From the NCBI RefSeq assembly GCF_000426545.1, contig NZ_KE384534.1:358780-422779 (forward strand): a DNA stretch of 64,000 nucleotides, written 5' to 3'. The notes beneath the pieces are model-generated. The model worked only from the letters and a program-made list of their open reading frames with translations, was not told the DNA's origin and ran no database searches. Positions 1 to 7,717 of the stretch are shown piece by piece. Positions within the stretch are counted from its first letter, which is position 1. Each line of letters begins with the position of its first letter. This DNA is from Paenibacillus massiliensis subsp. panacisoli DSM 21345. GTDB lineage: Bacteria > Bacillota > Bacilli > Paenibacillales > Paenibacillaceae. Both the position numbers and the translations under genes were made by a program.

Positions 1-1028
1 CCGGAGAGAGCGAGAGCGGTATGCAGCGGATTGAGACAGGTTGTGACCTTCATCGTCTCTACCTGATCCACCGTATTCCGATCCGTGAAGATGATGCCCG
101 CCTTCTCCAGAGCGGGTCGTCCGTTCGTGAACTTGTCTTCAATGACCAGATACTCACTAACCTCCGCATTAACGAAGGGGGCAGTATACGTATGCTTGGA
201 GGTGACGATCAGCTCCATGTCGGCTATGCCCACCTTCTGCAGAGCAGTCTGCACCTCCAAGGAGGGCCTTGGAGTAATTTTATCAATCATGGTGAGGGGG
301 AACGTGATGTTCCCCTCATCCTCCAGATAGTCCATGAAGCCTTCCTCCACCAGACCTCGGGCAGCCCACTCTTTGGCAATGGTGGTCATACTGGCCTTTA
401 ACAAATCACCGTTATGCGAGCAATTATCCATGCTGACGAAGGTCATAGGGAACTGCCCCTTCAGGTAGCGCCGATATGCCAGGGAGGTGGCAATGCTCAT
501 CACATGCAGCGGCTGCTGAGGTCCTTTCGCCACATCCTGTTCCACGACAGGCAGATACTGGCCGCCAGGTCCAGTCAGGGCGTAGCCCTTCTCTGTAATG
601 GTGAAGCTGGCCATCTGCAGACTCGGCTTCTCGAATACTTCGATCAGGCGATGATAGTCGTCAGGGCGACTCTCTTCTGTTACGAGCCCCTCGACGATGC
701 TTGCCACCACACGCTTCTGAAATCTTCCATCCGCCCGCATCAGCACCAGCAACGTAAGATTGTCATACGGCTTATAGCCCTTATCAATGACTTCAAAGTC
801 AAAGGTCTCTACGGCAATAATTCCTGTATCCGCTTGCATGTTGTTCATCAGCTGTTGCTGTGCATTTGCGACCAGTCCCCGAAAAATATTACCTGCACCG
901 AAATGCACCCATTGCGGCTGGACCCTCGTATTGTGGGCAACAAGCTCCAGATCGAAGGTCGGCAGCTCAATGTCTGCTGCTTGCCAGCCTACTGGGTCTA
1001 ATAAGCCTTTCCGGCTTAGCTGAAGCAT
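1..1028 (-). CDS. uxuB: Fructuronate reductase (mannitol dehydrogenase family), C-terminus cut by window edge
   Basis: Reading the minus strand from ATG 1028 gives an open frame of 342 codons running off the left edge. The N-terminal region has the Rossmann motif GAGNIFRG near residue 45. Further on are SMDNCSHNGD, the family's S-x-DN-x3-NG stretch, and KVTTCLNPLHTALA, the substrate-site Lys/Asn/His motif of long-chain mannitol dehydrogenases. UxuB reduces D-fructuronate to D-mannonate with NADH in glucuronate catabolism. The ATG directly follows the uxuA stop codon, and the Shine-Dalgarno AAAGGAG lies inside the end of uxuA, so translation is probably coupled. The family is usually about 500 residues, so roughly a third is missing here. 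A related polyol dehydrogenase is possible, but the uxuA neighbour makes fructuronate the likely substrate. Confidence 0.88.
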   Translation of the reverse strand, partial: MLQLSRKGLLDPVGWQAADIELPTFDLELVAHNTRVQPQWVHFGAGNIFRGLVANAQQQLMNNMQADTGIIAVETFDFEVIDKGYKPYDNLTLLVLMRADGRFQKRVVASIVEGLVTEESRPDDYHRLIEVFEKPSLQMASFTITEKGYALTGPGGQYLPVVEQDVAKGPQQPLHVMSIATSLAYRRYLKGQFPMTFVSMDNCSHNGDLLKASMTTIAKEWAARGLVEEGFMDYLEDEGNITFPLTMIDKITPRPSLEVQTALQKVGIADMELIVTSKHTYTAPFVNAEVSEYLVIEDKFTNGRPALEKAGIIFTDRNTVDQVETMKVTTCLNPLHTALALS

Positions 1029-2105
1029 TCAGCTCACTCCTTTGCCTTGCGAGAGACTATCCCAGACCCCTAGCAGGTACATGATGCCAAGTGCACGGTC
1101 GTACAAGCCGTAGCCTGGTCGGCAGTCCTGCTCTTCTCCCCATAGATGTCTGCCGTGATCCGGGCGCACATATCCCTGATATCCGCTCTCATGATAGGCT
1201 CTGACCACTTCCGGCACATCGACGCTGCCATCCTGTCCGCGATGAGAGACTTCGATGAAATCGCCATTTTCGAATACTTTTACATTACGGATATGTGCAA
1301 AATGAATACGCTCGTGGAATTCCCGAATCATCGCGGGCAGATCATTCTCAGGATTGGTCCCGAGCGAGCCTGTGCAGAAGGTCAGGCCGTTATACGGACT
1401 GTCTACCGCATCCAGAATCCGCTGTATGGTCTCCCGACTACGGACGATTCGCGGCAAGCCGAAGATAGGCCATGCCGGGTCGTCAGGATGAATGGCCATC
1501 TTAATGTCCACTTCCTCGCATACCGGGATGATTCGCTCCAGAAAATACTTCAGATTCTCAAACAGCTTGTCTTCATCGACATCTGCATAAGCTGCAAACA
1601 GCTCATCGAGCTTGGCAAGCCGCTCTGGCTCCCAGCCTGGCATGGTGAACTTCCCGGCTCCCTTAAGGATGCGATCGACCATTTGGCGAGGATTATCCGT
1701 AATGGCAGCCTTTTCATAAAAGAGGGCGTTCGAACCGTCAGGAAGCTCCTTATACAGCTCTGTTCTAGTCCAGTCGAAGACAGGCATGAAGTTATAGCAG
1801 ATGACTTTGACGCCGACTGTGGCAAGCTTGCGGATGGTATCTATATAAATATCAATGTACTGGTCGCGGGAGGGTAGGCCGATCTTGATATCATCATGGA
1901 CGTTCACACTCTCAACGACCGCCGTGCTGAAGCCCTTGCTCGTGATCTGATCCGCTACCTCCTGGATGCGCTCCATTTCCCATACTTCACCGGCTACCTT
2001 ATCATGCAAAGACCAGACAATGCCCATCACGCCCGGAATCTGCCGGACATGATCCAGTGTAATGTTGTCATTGCCTTCCCCGTACCATCTCCAGGTCATA
2101 TTCAT
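1029..2105 (-). CDS. uxuA: Mannonate dehydratase UxuA
   Basis: The 358-residue protein starts MNMTWRWYGEGND, the characteristic N-terminus of mannonate dehydratase, and has the usual length. It dehydrates D-mannonate to 2-keto-3-deoxygluconate in the cytoplasm and needs Fe2+ or Mn2+. Candidate metal-site segments are FCTGSLG in the middle and HIRNVK towards the C-terminus. The start ATG 2105 has an AGGGAGGG ribosome binding site just upstream. It is the first gene of a minus-strand uxuA-uxuB operon. Its promoter carries a palindromic operator at 2150-2165 and the divergent gene at 2276 encodes a GntR regulator, so induction by a hexuronate intermediate is likely. Confidence 0.93.
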   Translation of the reverse strand: MNMTWRWYGEGNDNITLDHVRQIPGVMGIVWSLHDKVAGEVWEMERIQEVADQITSKGFSTAVVESVNVHDDIKIGLPSRDQYIDIYIDTIRKLATVGVKVICYNFMPVFDWTRTELYKELPDGSNALFYEKAAITDNPRQMVDRILKGAGKFTMPGWEPERLAKLDELFAAYADVDEDKLFENLKYFLERIIPVCEEVDIKMAIHPDDPAWPIFGLPRIVRSRETIQRILDAVDSPYNGLTFCTGSLGTNPENDLPAMIREFHERIHFAHIRNVKVFENGDFIEVSHRGQDGSVDVPEVVRAYHESGYQGYVRPDHGRHLWGEEQDCRPGYGLYDRALGIMYLLGVWDSLSQGKGVS

Positions 2106-2149
2106 AACGATACCCTCCCTGATTGTAGTGGATTACATATGCAGCATTC

Positions 2150-2165
2150 ATCTTGTATACAAGAT
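2150..2165. promoter_or_regulatory. GntR-type operator (perfect 16-bp palindrome)
   Basis: ATCTTGTATACAAGAT is a perfect palindrome with the GTATAC core typical of GntR/FadR operators. It lies between uxuA and the divergent gntR gene, just downstream of the predicted uxuA -10 box, where a bound repressor would block transcription. The core recurs at 3117-3128. Confidence 0.75.
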
Positions 2166-2174
2166 CGAGTCGAT

Positions 2175-2202
2175 CATATATGATAGGAATTGTTCTTGTC
2201 AA
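2175..2202 (-). promoter_or_regulatory. Predicted sigma-A promoter of uxuAB
   Basis: On the minus strand a consensus -35 TTGACA (2197-2202) is followed after 16 bp by TATATG (2175-2180). The predicted start near 2168 puts the palindrome at 2150-2165 at about +3 to +18. Confidence 0.55.
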
Positions 2203-2275
2203 TGATATTTCGAGAGAGCCATCTCTGCAAAATACTCTATAATAAAAGAATTCATACAGTGAAGGCAGGAATGAT

Positions 2276-2929
2276 ATGTTCACGAAGGAAGAAATCAAGC
2301 AGATGCTCAAGAATGATATCCTAGCTCTGGCCCTGAAGCCGGGGACGCTGATCAGCGAGACGACCTTGTCTGAGCGCTTCCAGCTGTCGAGAACACCACT
2401 GCGCGACGTGCTAAAGCAGCTTGCGCTCGAGTCCTATATTGACATTTATCCCAAGAAGGGGAATATCGTCTCCTTTATAGATCTTGAGTCCGTAGAGCAC
2501 ATGATCTACTTGAGAAGCGCATTGGAAAAAGAAATCATGAAGGAGCTGTCCACACAGCTCTCATTAAGCGATACTCAGAGGCTGAGTCGCATTCTGGATC
2601 AACAGCGTGCTGTGATTGAGGAAGCAGATGCAACGGATGCATTTCTGCAGCTGGATGATGAGTTCCATCAGACCATGTTCCAGATCGCGGGCCGGGAATA
2701 TCTGTGGCAGCTGATTCAGCAGGCGAACGTTCACTATATCCGATATCGCAAGCTGCATATGCTGGAGTCGGGCAAGCTGATGGACATCTGGCATGAGCAC
2801 CAGACTATGCTGGAGTGCATGGTGAATAAGGATACCTCCCGCATAGATGATCTCGTTCACCATCATCTTCGCGAGGATATCCGTTCGTTAGATTTTCTGC
2901 GCCAGTTCGCGGATTATATTAAGAAATAG
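2276..2929 (+). CDS. GntR/FadR-family regulator, likely repressor of uxuAB
   Basis: This 217-residue cytoplasmic DNA-binding protein has an N-terminal winged helix. The recognition region TLSERFQLSRTPLRDVLKQL lies near residues 28-47. A C-terminal helical FCD-type ligand domain follows, with the metal-binding pattern D-x3-H in LDDEFHQTM and later histidines in the H-x-H region near residue 198. It is transcribed away from uxuA across a 170-bp gap containing the operator, the usual position of a local repressor. The ligand is probably a hexuronate or 2-keto-3-deoxygluconate pathway intermediate (inference). Start ATG 2276 has a moderate site (GGCAGGA) upstream. Confidence 0.85.
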   Translation: MFTKEEIKQMLKNDILALALKPGTLISETTLSERFQLSRTPLRDVLKQLALESYIDIYPKKGNIVSFIDLESVEHMIYLRSALEKEIMKELSTQLSLSDTQRLSRILDQQRAVIEEADATDAFLQLDDEFHQTMFQIAGREYLWQLIQQANVHYIRYRKLHMLESGKLMDIWHEHQTMLECMVNKDTSRIDDLVHHHLREDIRSLDFLRQFADYIKK

Positions 2930-3346
2930 AATTTGGGTGTGCAGCGTATGTGTATGTGAACATGTATGAAATGAGGCTGAGAGACTACCATGCGTAGGCA
3001 AGATTCGAGAGGGAGAGTTGGGTAGGGGAGAACAGTTCTAACCTAACACAAGTGGAGTGGGAGTAGCCTTGTGATTGATATTAGCGGGTGTTCAAATAAT
3101 AGTCTGAGTTTCCAATCTTGTATACAAGTTGATTGAGGGCTATTGTCACGACAGCCGATAGGATTGAGGTACATCCAAGGAATAATTTTCGCATATGGCC
3201 AGCTTTCTATTAGAATCCAACTCTGTCTGTAGTCACATGTGAAATGCGGGGGTTAACATCTTGGTATTGCCATGTGCCGCATGTGTTGAAACACAGATTG
3301 CATATTTAACAGCGAAGTGGTGTGTGCTGGAGTAAGGGGAGGAATA
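2930..3346 (+). other. Intergenic region after gntR, no gene seen
   Basis: No convincing coding frame was found on either strand. The region holds a second copy of the GntR operator core (3117-3128). Its position suggests a promoter whose original target gene has been lost or moved. Confidence 0.5.
3117..3128. promoter_or_regulatory. Second GntR-type operator copy
   Basis: CTTGTATACAAG is a perfect 12-bp palindrome identical to the core of the operator at 2150-2165. No sugar-acid gene follows within the next kilobase. Confidence 0.55.
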
Positions 3347-3700
3347 ATGCTTGAGTACCCTGCTGACTGGACTGCTGGTGAAGAGGCGGACAACGGAGAT
3401 GGTAAATTGCTGTATGTAGGTAATCCAGACATAGATATCCGGGTGTATGCAAATCACTATTTGGAAGAGATTGATAGTTCTGCAAGCTCTCAATCTATAA
3501 AATATCAGAGATTAAAATTGGATAGTGGTGTAATAGCAGACTTGCTGGTTGGTTATGAGCAAGAGATGGTAAGAATGGAGATGTTCTGGGTCTCAGAGGA
3601 GGATATTGAATATCATTTTGCTGTTACAGTTGATAGGGATTTTTTTGATGAGAATGAAAAGACGTTGCTTCGCGTTGCTAAAAGTATGAAGAAGAATTAA
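3347..3700 (+). CDS. Hypothetical protein, possibly the C-terminal part of a secreted protein
   Basis: ATG 3347 follows an AGGGGAGG site at ideal spacing, which favours it over the in-frame GTG 3317. The 117-residue product begins MLEYPADWTAGEEAD and reads as an alternating beta-rich domain with acidic loops, ending in a helix (LLRVAKSMKKN). The opening resembles the middle of PsbP-like lipoprotein domains, where a signal peptide and lipobox would come first. Neither is present here, so it may be an N-terminally truncated remnant or a cytoplasmic derivative. No function is assigned. It opens an AT-rich stretch that also contains broken genes. Confidence 0.55.
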   Translation: MLEYPADWTAGEEADNGDGKLLYVGNPDIDIRVYANHYLEEIDSSASSQSIKYQRLKLDSGVIADLLVGYEQEMVRMEMFWVSEEDIEYHFAVTVDRDFFDENEKTLLRVAKSMKKN

Positions 3701-3718
3701 AGTCTCAAGGAGAATAGG

Positions 3719-4228
3719 ATGCAAGATACCTACATGTAGGCCTAACGAAGTGATTCTGACATTACCTCTAGACAAAATAACAGGTGCTGAATTCGAACGG
3801 CTTCTGGCGCTATATTTCAGAGATCAGGGGTACACGGTCAAAGAAGTTGGGGTTGGAGGCAGGGATGGCGGGGTTGATCTAGTCATTACAGATAAGCGTG
3901 GGGAAAAACAGCCGTACAGGCAAAATGCTATGCTGACCATAATAAGGTAAATGTGATGACGGTGCGTGAGCTTGTCGGTGCCAAACGGAATCATGATTGC
4001 ATCCTATCCCTTCTTATAACAACGTCCGATTTTACGACCGACGCCAGAAAAGAAGCAGAGCAATTCAAGGTTGATTGCTGGCATGGTGGGGTAGTAGATA
4101 GCAAGCTGCGCAGCTGGGGAAAATGGAAACCTTCCAATAAGAAGATTAAAACGATTCCTGTAGCAAAAGAGCAGGCTACTTCAAAGCGCAGAATGGCATC
4201 AAATGTAGCTGTGGCGCTTAAATGGTGA
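3719..4228 (+). pseudogene. Frameshifted Mrr-like restriction endonuclease
   Basis: Two adjacent frames make one family member. The first (GTG 3750 to 3950) has EFERLLALYFRDQGY and RDGGVDLVI, the GxD-type start of the Mrr catalytic fold. The next frame, entered near 3905-3915, reads AVQAKCYADHNKVNV, matching the Q-x-K catalytic motif, then VRELVGAKRNHD and the TTSDFTTDARKEAEQF segment. One base lost or gained in the G/A run GGGGAAAAAC would join them. A good ribosome site (AAGGAG) precedes ATG 3719, but that frame stops after six codons, hinting at a second lesion near the start. Intact Mrr-type enzymes cleave modified foreign DNA. Here the gene is probably dead unless the run is slippery or a sequencing error. 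Confidence 0.75.
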
Positions 4229-4271
4229 AGAGGAAGAATAAAGCAGGAGTAGCCTTCTGGGGCTGCAGTAA

Positions 4272-4291
4272 TTTTCCGAATTGTCGGAAAA
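4272..4291. repeat. 20-bp inverted repeat downstream of the endonuclease relic
   Basis: TTTTCCGA and TCGGAAAA form 8-bp arms around a 4-base loop. It could be a weak hairpin or an operator. No T-run follows on the plus strand. Confidence 0.4.
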
Positions 4292-4313
4292 CAAAGGCGA
4301 TGTGACTAAAATA

Positions 4314-4361
4314 AATAGAGGAGCAGGCAACAACGCTATATAGTTGCTTCGCTTCTCTATT
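4314..4361. terminator. Bidirectional terminator between endonuclease relic and XRE gene
   Basis: AATAGAG...GCAAC pairs with GTTGC...CTCTATT in a long imperfect hairpin, with AT-rich flanks on both sides. It lies between the 3' ends of convergent genes. Confidence 0.6.
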
Positions 4362-4381
4362 TATTATGAGAATTCCCTACT

Positions 4382-4729
4382 TTACTTTCGATCATAGGTT
4401 CTAAATATCTCCGTAATAACACTAAGCGCCATCGCAATCTCCTCAGGCTCACGTGTCCTTAATAGTGTGACCATACGCTTCATATTCTCGTCCTCATTAG
4501 ATAACTCTGCATTTTCTTGTACATATGTAAAAAGCTCATTTACGCCGACATCTAAGGCGTGTGCGATTTTTTCCAAATTTTTCAGTGAAATATTACGTTC
4601 GGCTCGTTCAATGAATCCAATATAACTCGGATTAAATCCAGCCTTCTCAGCCAAAGATTCTTGTGAGAGATCTTTGGTTTTTCGTAAATCTCTGATTCGA
4701 GCACCAACTAACTCTAAAAGCTCAGACAT
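4382..4729 (-). CDS. XRE-family transcriptional regulator
   Basis: The 115-residue protein has a lambda-repressor-type helix-turn-helix at about residues 8-62. It includes LSQESLAEKAGFNPSYIGFI as helices 2-3 and ERNISLKNLEKIAHAL as the following conserved stretch. A short C-terminal helical region may mediate dimers. ATG 4729 is preferred over the in-frame GTG 4738 because GAGGGG lies 8 bases before the ATG. It is divergent from the HEPN-like gene at 4891, with palindromes in the shared promoter region, so it probably represses itself and that gene. Such pairs are common in mobile or toxin-antitoxin loci. Confidence 0.85.
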   Translation of the reverse strand: MSELLELVGARIRDLRKTKDLSQESLAEKAGFNPSYIGFIERAERNISLKNLEKIAHALDVGVNELFTYVQENAELSNEDENMKRMVTLLRTREPEEIAMALSVITEIFRTYDRK

Positions 4730-4814
4730 TATGTACACCCCTCTTATTTAGAAGTGTAGTGAATCGAGGCAAAGTCTTTAACTAATAGATAGTAAGTTTA
4801 TTTGAAATAAAACT

Positions 4815-4852
4815 ACTATATAGTTATATTTATGGTATAGTTTTCTCTATAC
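4815..4852. promoter_or_regulatory. Candidate operators of the XRE regulator
   Basis: ACTATATAGT (4815-4824) is a perfect palindrome. GTATAG and CTATAC (4835-4852) form an inverted repeat 6 bases apart. Both share a TATAG half-site and lie between the divergent XRE and HEPN-like genes. Confidence 0.5.
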
Positions 4853-4890
4853 GCTAGAAAAATATACATGTGAGAGCTGGAGGAGTAACA

Positions 4891-5409
4891 ATGAATGAAC
4901 AAGCCGTTATATTTGAAGATCATTGTTTTTACGATCCTAGTCAGACACAATATCTGTTCCTGGTAAAAGAAGAAAGCGATAATAGTTATAGTGCTTCTAT
5001 TCAGAACACTAATCTGTTTTAGGAGCACATTTTAGACTATCTGAAGCTCGCGGACTATCACGTAAGACTTGCTGTAATCATGAACAATCATAATCAACCT
5101 GATATGAGTCTTATTCTTTGTCACAGAGCGCTCCATTCGGTTCTTGGTGCTATATATATTCAGGAGAATCGAAGTCTTGATGTTCCTTATCTTTTCACTA
5201 TGGAAGAGATCTTTCGTCTTGTTCATGTATGCTCCGATTCAAGTAGGGAATTAGATATAACAATTTTTATAGGAACAATTCAGTACCTGTCTGAGGTAGG
5301 GGATCGTTTTGAGGGGGATTTAAATGGGGAGCAAAGAGAACCTGTGCAGAGGTTAATTCAAAGGACAAAAGAAACTATGAATGAGTTGTCAGGTCATCTC
5401 CTTGATTAA
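4891..5409 (+). pseudogene. HEPN-like domain gene interrupted by an in-frame amber codon
   Basis: ATG 4891 with a strong GGAGGAG site opens a frame that stops at TAG 5020-5022 after 43 codons. The same frame then continues without a stop to 5409. The second part reads DYLKLADYHVRLAVIM, then ILCHRALHSVLGAIYI, then VPYLFTMEEIFRLV. This matches the helix pattern of HEPN proteins, where an A-x2-C-x-A-x-E-like helix is followed by a P-x3-H-x-L-like segment. An ATG at 5080 could restart translation but has no clear ribosome site. The likeliest reading is one 172-codon gene killed by a nonsense mutation. HEPN domains are often RNases in defence or toxin-antitoxin modules, and the divergent XRE gene fits that. 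The HEPN call is tentative. Confidence 0.55.
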
Positions 5410-5612
5410 ATAACCATTGAATGGTACAAAAGGTGCATAAGAACAAATTGAGGCGCCCCGGGTCCAATAGTCCTTGAGTCCGGAGTTAATATCCAGAATA
5501 GGTATATTGTTCATATTTAATGCTGTGGTAAAAATAGGAATATAGGTGCGTGCCTGAATATCGAGCCTTCTGCTAACCTATTATTATCATATAATAAGTG
5601 AGCAGAAAGCCT

Positions 5613-6740
5613 ATGACGATGATTAAAATTAATCCAGAGCACCTCTATCAAATAGCTCAACAAGTAGATCAGGGTAGGCTGCAATTGGAGCAAATGAACC
5701 GCCAGCTGTATGGGCATCTGGTGTCCATGCAGTCACTGTGGATGGGGATGACGCAGGAGAGATTCTTCCAGGATTATGAGCTTTCTCGTCCCGTGCTGGA
5801 GCGGGCATTAGAACATATGGTAAGGATGACCATGGAACTACAGTCAATTGCTACACGCTTCTCAGAAGCGGATGCCGAGCAGGGAAGGTATCAGGCGGCA
5901 ATTGGAGGAGCTGTAGGATTGGATGTGGATGGAGCAGCGTCTACAGATGCCGGGCCAGGCTACCGTATGGCATATAACTCGTTTCTTGGGAAAAGGCTTC
6001 CGGTGAATGAACAGGGGGTAACCGATCAGGCAGCGCTGCAGGCCTATGAGCGGGATAAAGGCCATCTAGACGTGAATGCGATGCAAGCAGATGTACAACC
6101 GGAACCCCTCGGTGAAGATATCATGACCTTGCAGATCAAAGCATTTCAGGAAGGGATTCATCCCTTCACAGGGGAGCGCGTGTCCGATAACTATGCGGCG
6201 ATGATGGTCACGACTCTCAAGCTGAGCCAAGTCTTAATGGGGATTCAGGCTATTCGCGGTAGTATGCCAGGTCGCAAAGGGCCGTACCGTCTACGCTCCA
6301 ATCATCCTGTGGTACAGAAGATTCAGAAGAACATAGAAGCTGTCAGGGCAGAGAAGAATATGCAGTCGGGGGTGGCGATGGGTAATGTAGAGCGCTACTC
6401 AGGTGATCTGGTCAAAGTAAACAAACCCGACGCGGCAGCTGATGCATTAGCTGTAAGAATTAGTGGTCAATCTCGTGTGAAGTACTCCAATGATCCCGAT
6501 CATCGTGAGTTTGATGCAGTTAGTGACCAATACGTTGCTCAATCTAAACCAGCATTGCAAACAGTCAACAAAAGTGTTCGTAACCAAATGAAAGCTACTT
6601 TTGAAGCTGCACAGGAAAGCGGAAAAACAGTGTATTATCATTTTGAAGGACAACCTGCACAATCTGTAATTGATAAGTTGAAGGAGTACAGCAGTAGATA
6701 TGGAATTGAAGTTGTAATTGATACTAAACCATTAAAGTAG
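5613..6740 (+). CDS. WXG-type polymorphic toxin with restriction-endonuclease-fold C-terminus
   Basis: The product is 375 residues from ATG 5613; an in-frame GTG at 5598 is possible and the ribosome site is weak. Residues 1-95 are a helical WXG100-like module (SLWMGMTQERFFQDY contains W-x-G). Residues 150-205 look like a pre-toxin linker: LGEDIMTLQIKAFQEGI is followed by PFTGERVSD. The last 85 residues read REFDAVSDQYVAQSKP, then NQMKATFEAA, YYHFEG, and IEVVIDT, a compact nuclease-like domain of the Tox-REase type. The D...Q-x-K spacing could be the active site. WXG proteins are exported by type VII (ESX/Yuk-like) systems to attack neighbouring cells. The Imm7-like gene 8 bases downstream is the expected immunity partner. 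No secretion genes lie in the window. Confidence 0.75.
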   Translation: MTMIKINPEHLYQIAQQVDQGRLQLEQMNRQLYGHLVSMQSLWMGMTQERFFQDYELSRPVLERALEHMVRMTMELQSIATRFSEADAEQGRYQAAIGGAVGLDVDGAASTDAGPGYRMAYNSFLGKRLPVNEQGVTDQAALQAYERDKGHLDVNAMQADVQPEPLGEDIMTLQIKAFQEGIHPFTGERVSDNYAAMMVTTLKLSQVLMGIQAIRGSMPGRKGPYRLRSNHPVVQKIQKNIEAVRAEKNMQSGVAMGNVERYSGDLVKVNKPDAAADALAVRISGQSRVKYSNDPDHREFDAVSDQYVAQSKPALQTVNKSVRNQMKATFEAAQESGKTVYYHFEGQPAQSVIDKLKEYSSRYGIEVVIDTKPLK

Positions 6741-6748
6741 GTGAGAAA

Positions 6749-7147
6749 ATGTTTGAGTTTCATGGTTGGATAACTATTCATGAGAATATCTCAGAAGTGG
6801 ATGCTGGAAACCTAGATAGTATTATTAAAAACATTGAGAAGTTTATCTCGGATTTAGATTGGAATAGTGGAATTCTGAAAGTGTACCCTGCAAATGGAGA
6901 ATATCATCTTTCTGCAGGTGGGTTTATGAATCGTAAAGCGGCTGAGGCAGAAGAAATAATTAAACTATATCAATTCATTGCAGAACAGGCACCTGGTTCA
7001 TATGGATTGCTATATACTAGAGATGATGAGGATATTGAAGGGTATGATAATGAGTTTAAAGTACTCGTTTTAGCTAGAGGAAGTATACAACATAAAAAAG
7101 ATGTCTTGTTATCCCCATTTGTTCCCGTGGTGCAGGATGACGAGTGA
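6749..7147 (+). CDS. Imm7-like immunity protein
   Basis: This 132-residue acidic cytoplasmic protein starts 8 bases after the toxin stop codon, with GGTGAG as ribosome site. It begins MFEFHGWITIHEN, the FHGW opening of the Imm7 family of polymorphic-toxin immunity proteins. It has mixed alpha/beta content and YGLLYTRDDEDIEG near residues 87-100. It probably binds and blocks the nuclease domain of the upstream toxin. A terminator follows at 7212. Its first 45 bases recur in damaged form near 7600. Confidence 0.75.
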   Translation: MFEFHGWITIHENISEVDAGNLDSIIKNIEKFISDLDWNSGILKVYPANGEYHLSAGGFMNRKAAEAEEIIKLYQFIAEQAPGSYGLLYTRDDEDIEGYDNEFKVLVLARGSIQHKKDVLLSPFVPVVQDDE

Positions 7148-7211
7148 CTGGTTACATGGTAATAATAAGAGCGTATTAAAGCCGATAAACCAAAATGGCT
7201 AATATTTAAGG

Positions 7212-7252
7212 AGCTCATTCCAACTTGAATATAAATAGGAATGAGCTCTTTT
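7212..7252 (+). terminator. Terminator of the toxin-immunity pair (copy 1 of a duplicated hairpin)
   Basis: GAGCTCATTCC pairs with GGAATGAGCTC across a 16-base loop, followed by TTTTG. The 41-bp segment recurs at 9129-9169 with one mismatch. Confidence 0.85.
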
Positions 7253-7314
7253 GTTCGAGCCCCCAATCAAGTAACTAAGTACAACGGATACTCCAACAGG
7301 ATGTCACAGAGTGT

Positions 7315-7596
7315 TTGAAGATATATATGACCCTAGGAGAAGTTCAAACTTCCATTATGTCCAATGAAAAAAGAGAACTGTTAGCAGACCATATGACCCG
7401 GATTGGTGTTATAAGAATCCCGGGAACTAATCTGTGCTGGTTTACAGCTTCAGCAACAAGAGTGTGCAATACATTCAACATTGATGCCACAATGCGGGCA
7501 AGCCACCCGTGTTGTGGTCTTTTTCATTTCTCTGATATAGATGGTGAAGGCTTACGAACTAGACCCCACTTAGACATTACAGCATTGCCGTACTAG
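7315..7596 (+). pseudogene. Possible orphan toxin C-terminal fragment
   Basis: This frame of up to 93 codons starts at TTG 7315 with no good ribosome site. It encodes RELLADHMTRIGV followed by a Cys/His-containing region (NLCWFTASATRVC, ASHPCCGLFHFSD). The family was not recognised. It lies just before a relic of an Imm7-like gene, the position expected of a displaced toxin C-terminal cassette. It is likely non-functional, or expressed only after recombination into a full toxin. Chance coding cannot be excluded. Confidence 0.35.
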
Positions 7597-7599
7597 GTA

Positions 7600-7708
7600 T
7601 CATGGTTGGATAACTCTTCACGAGAGTGTCTCAGAAAAGGATGCTTAGGTAGCTGATTAAAAATGGGGCAGTTGCTAATGAGATATATGTACCATTTACT
7701 GAAATGAG
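7600..7708 (+). pseudogene. Relic of a second Imm7-like immunity gene
   Basis: About 45 bases from 7602 (CATGGTTGGATAACTCTTCA...) match the start of the Imm7-like gene at 6758-6803 with scattered changes, including the H-G-W codons. The frame then hits a stop (TAG in GCTTAGGTAG). The stretch ending near 7705 (GTACCATTTACTGAAATGAG) loosely resembles that gene's 3' end. An internal deletion of a duplicated copy would explain this. Confidence 0.65.
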
Positions 7709-7717
7709 GTGAAGAGA

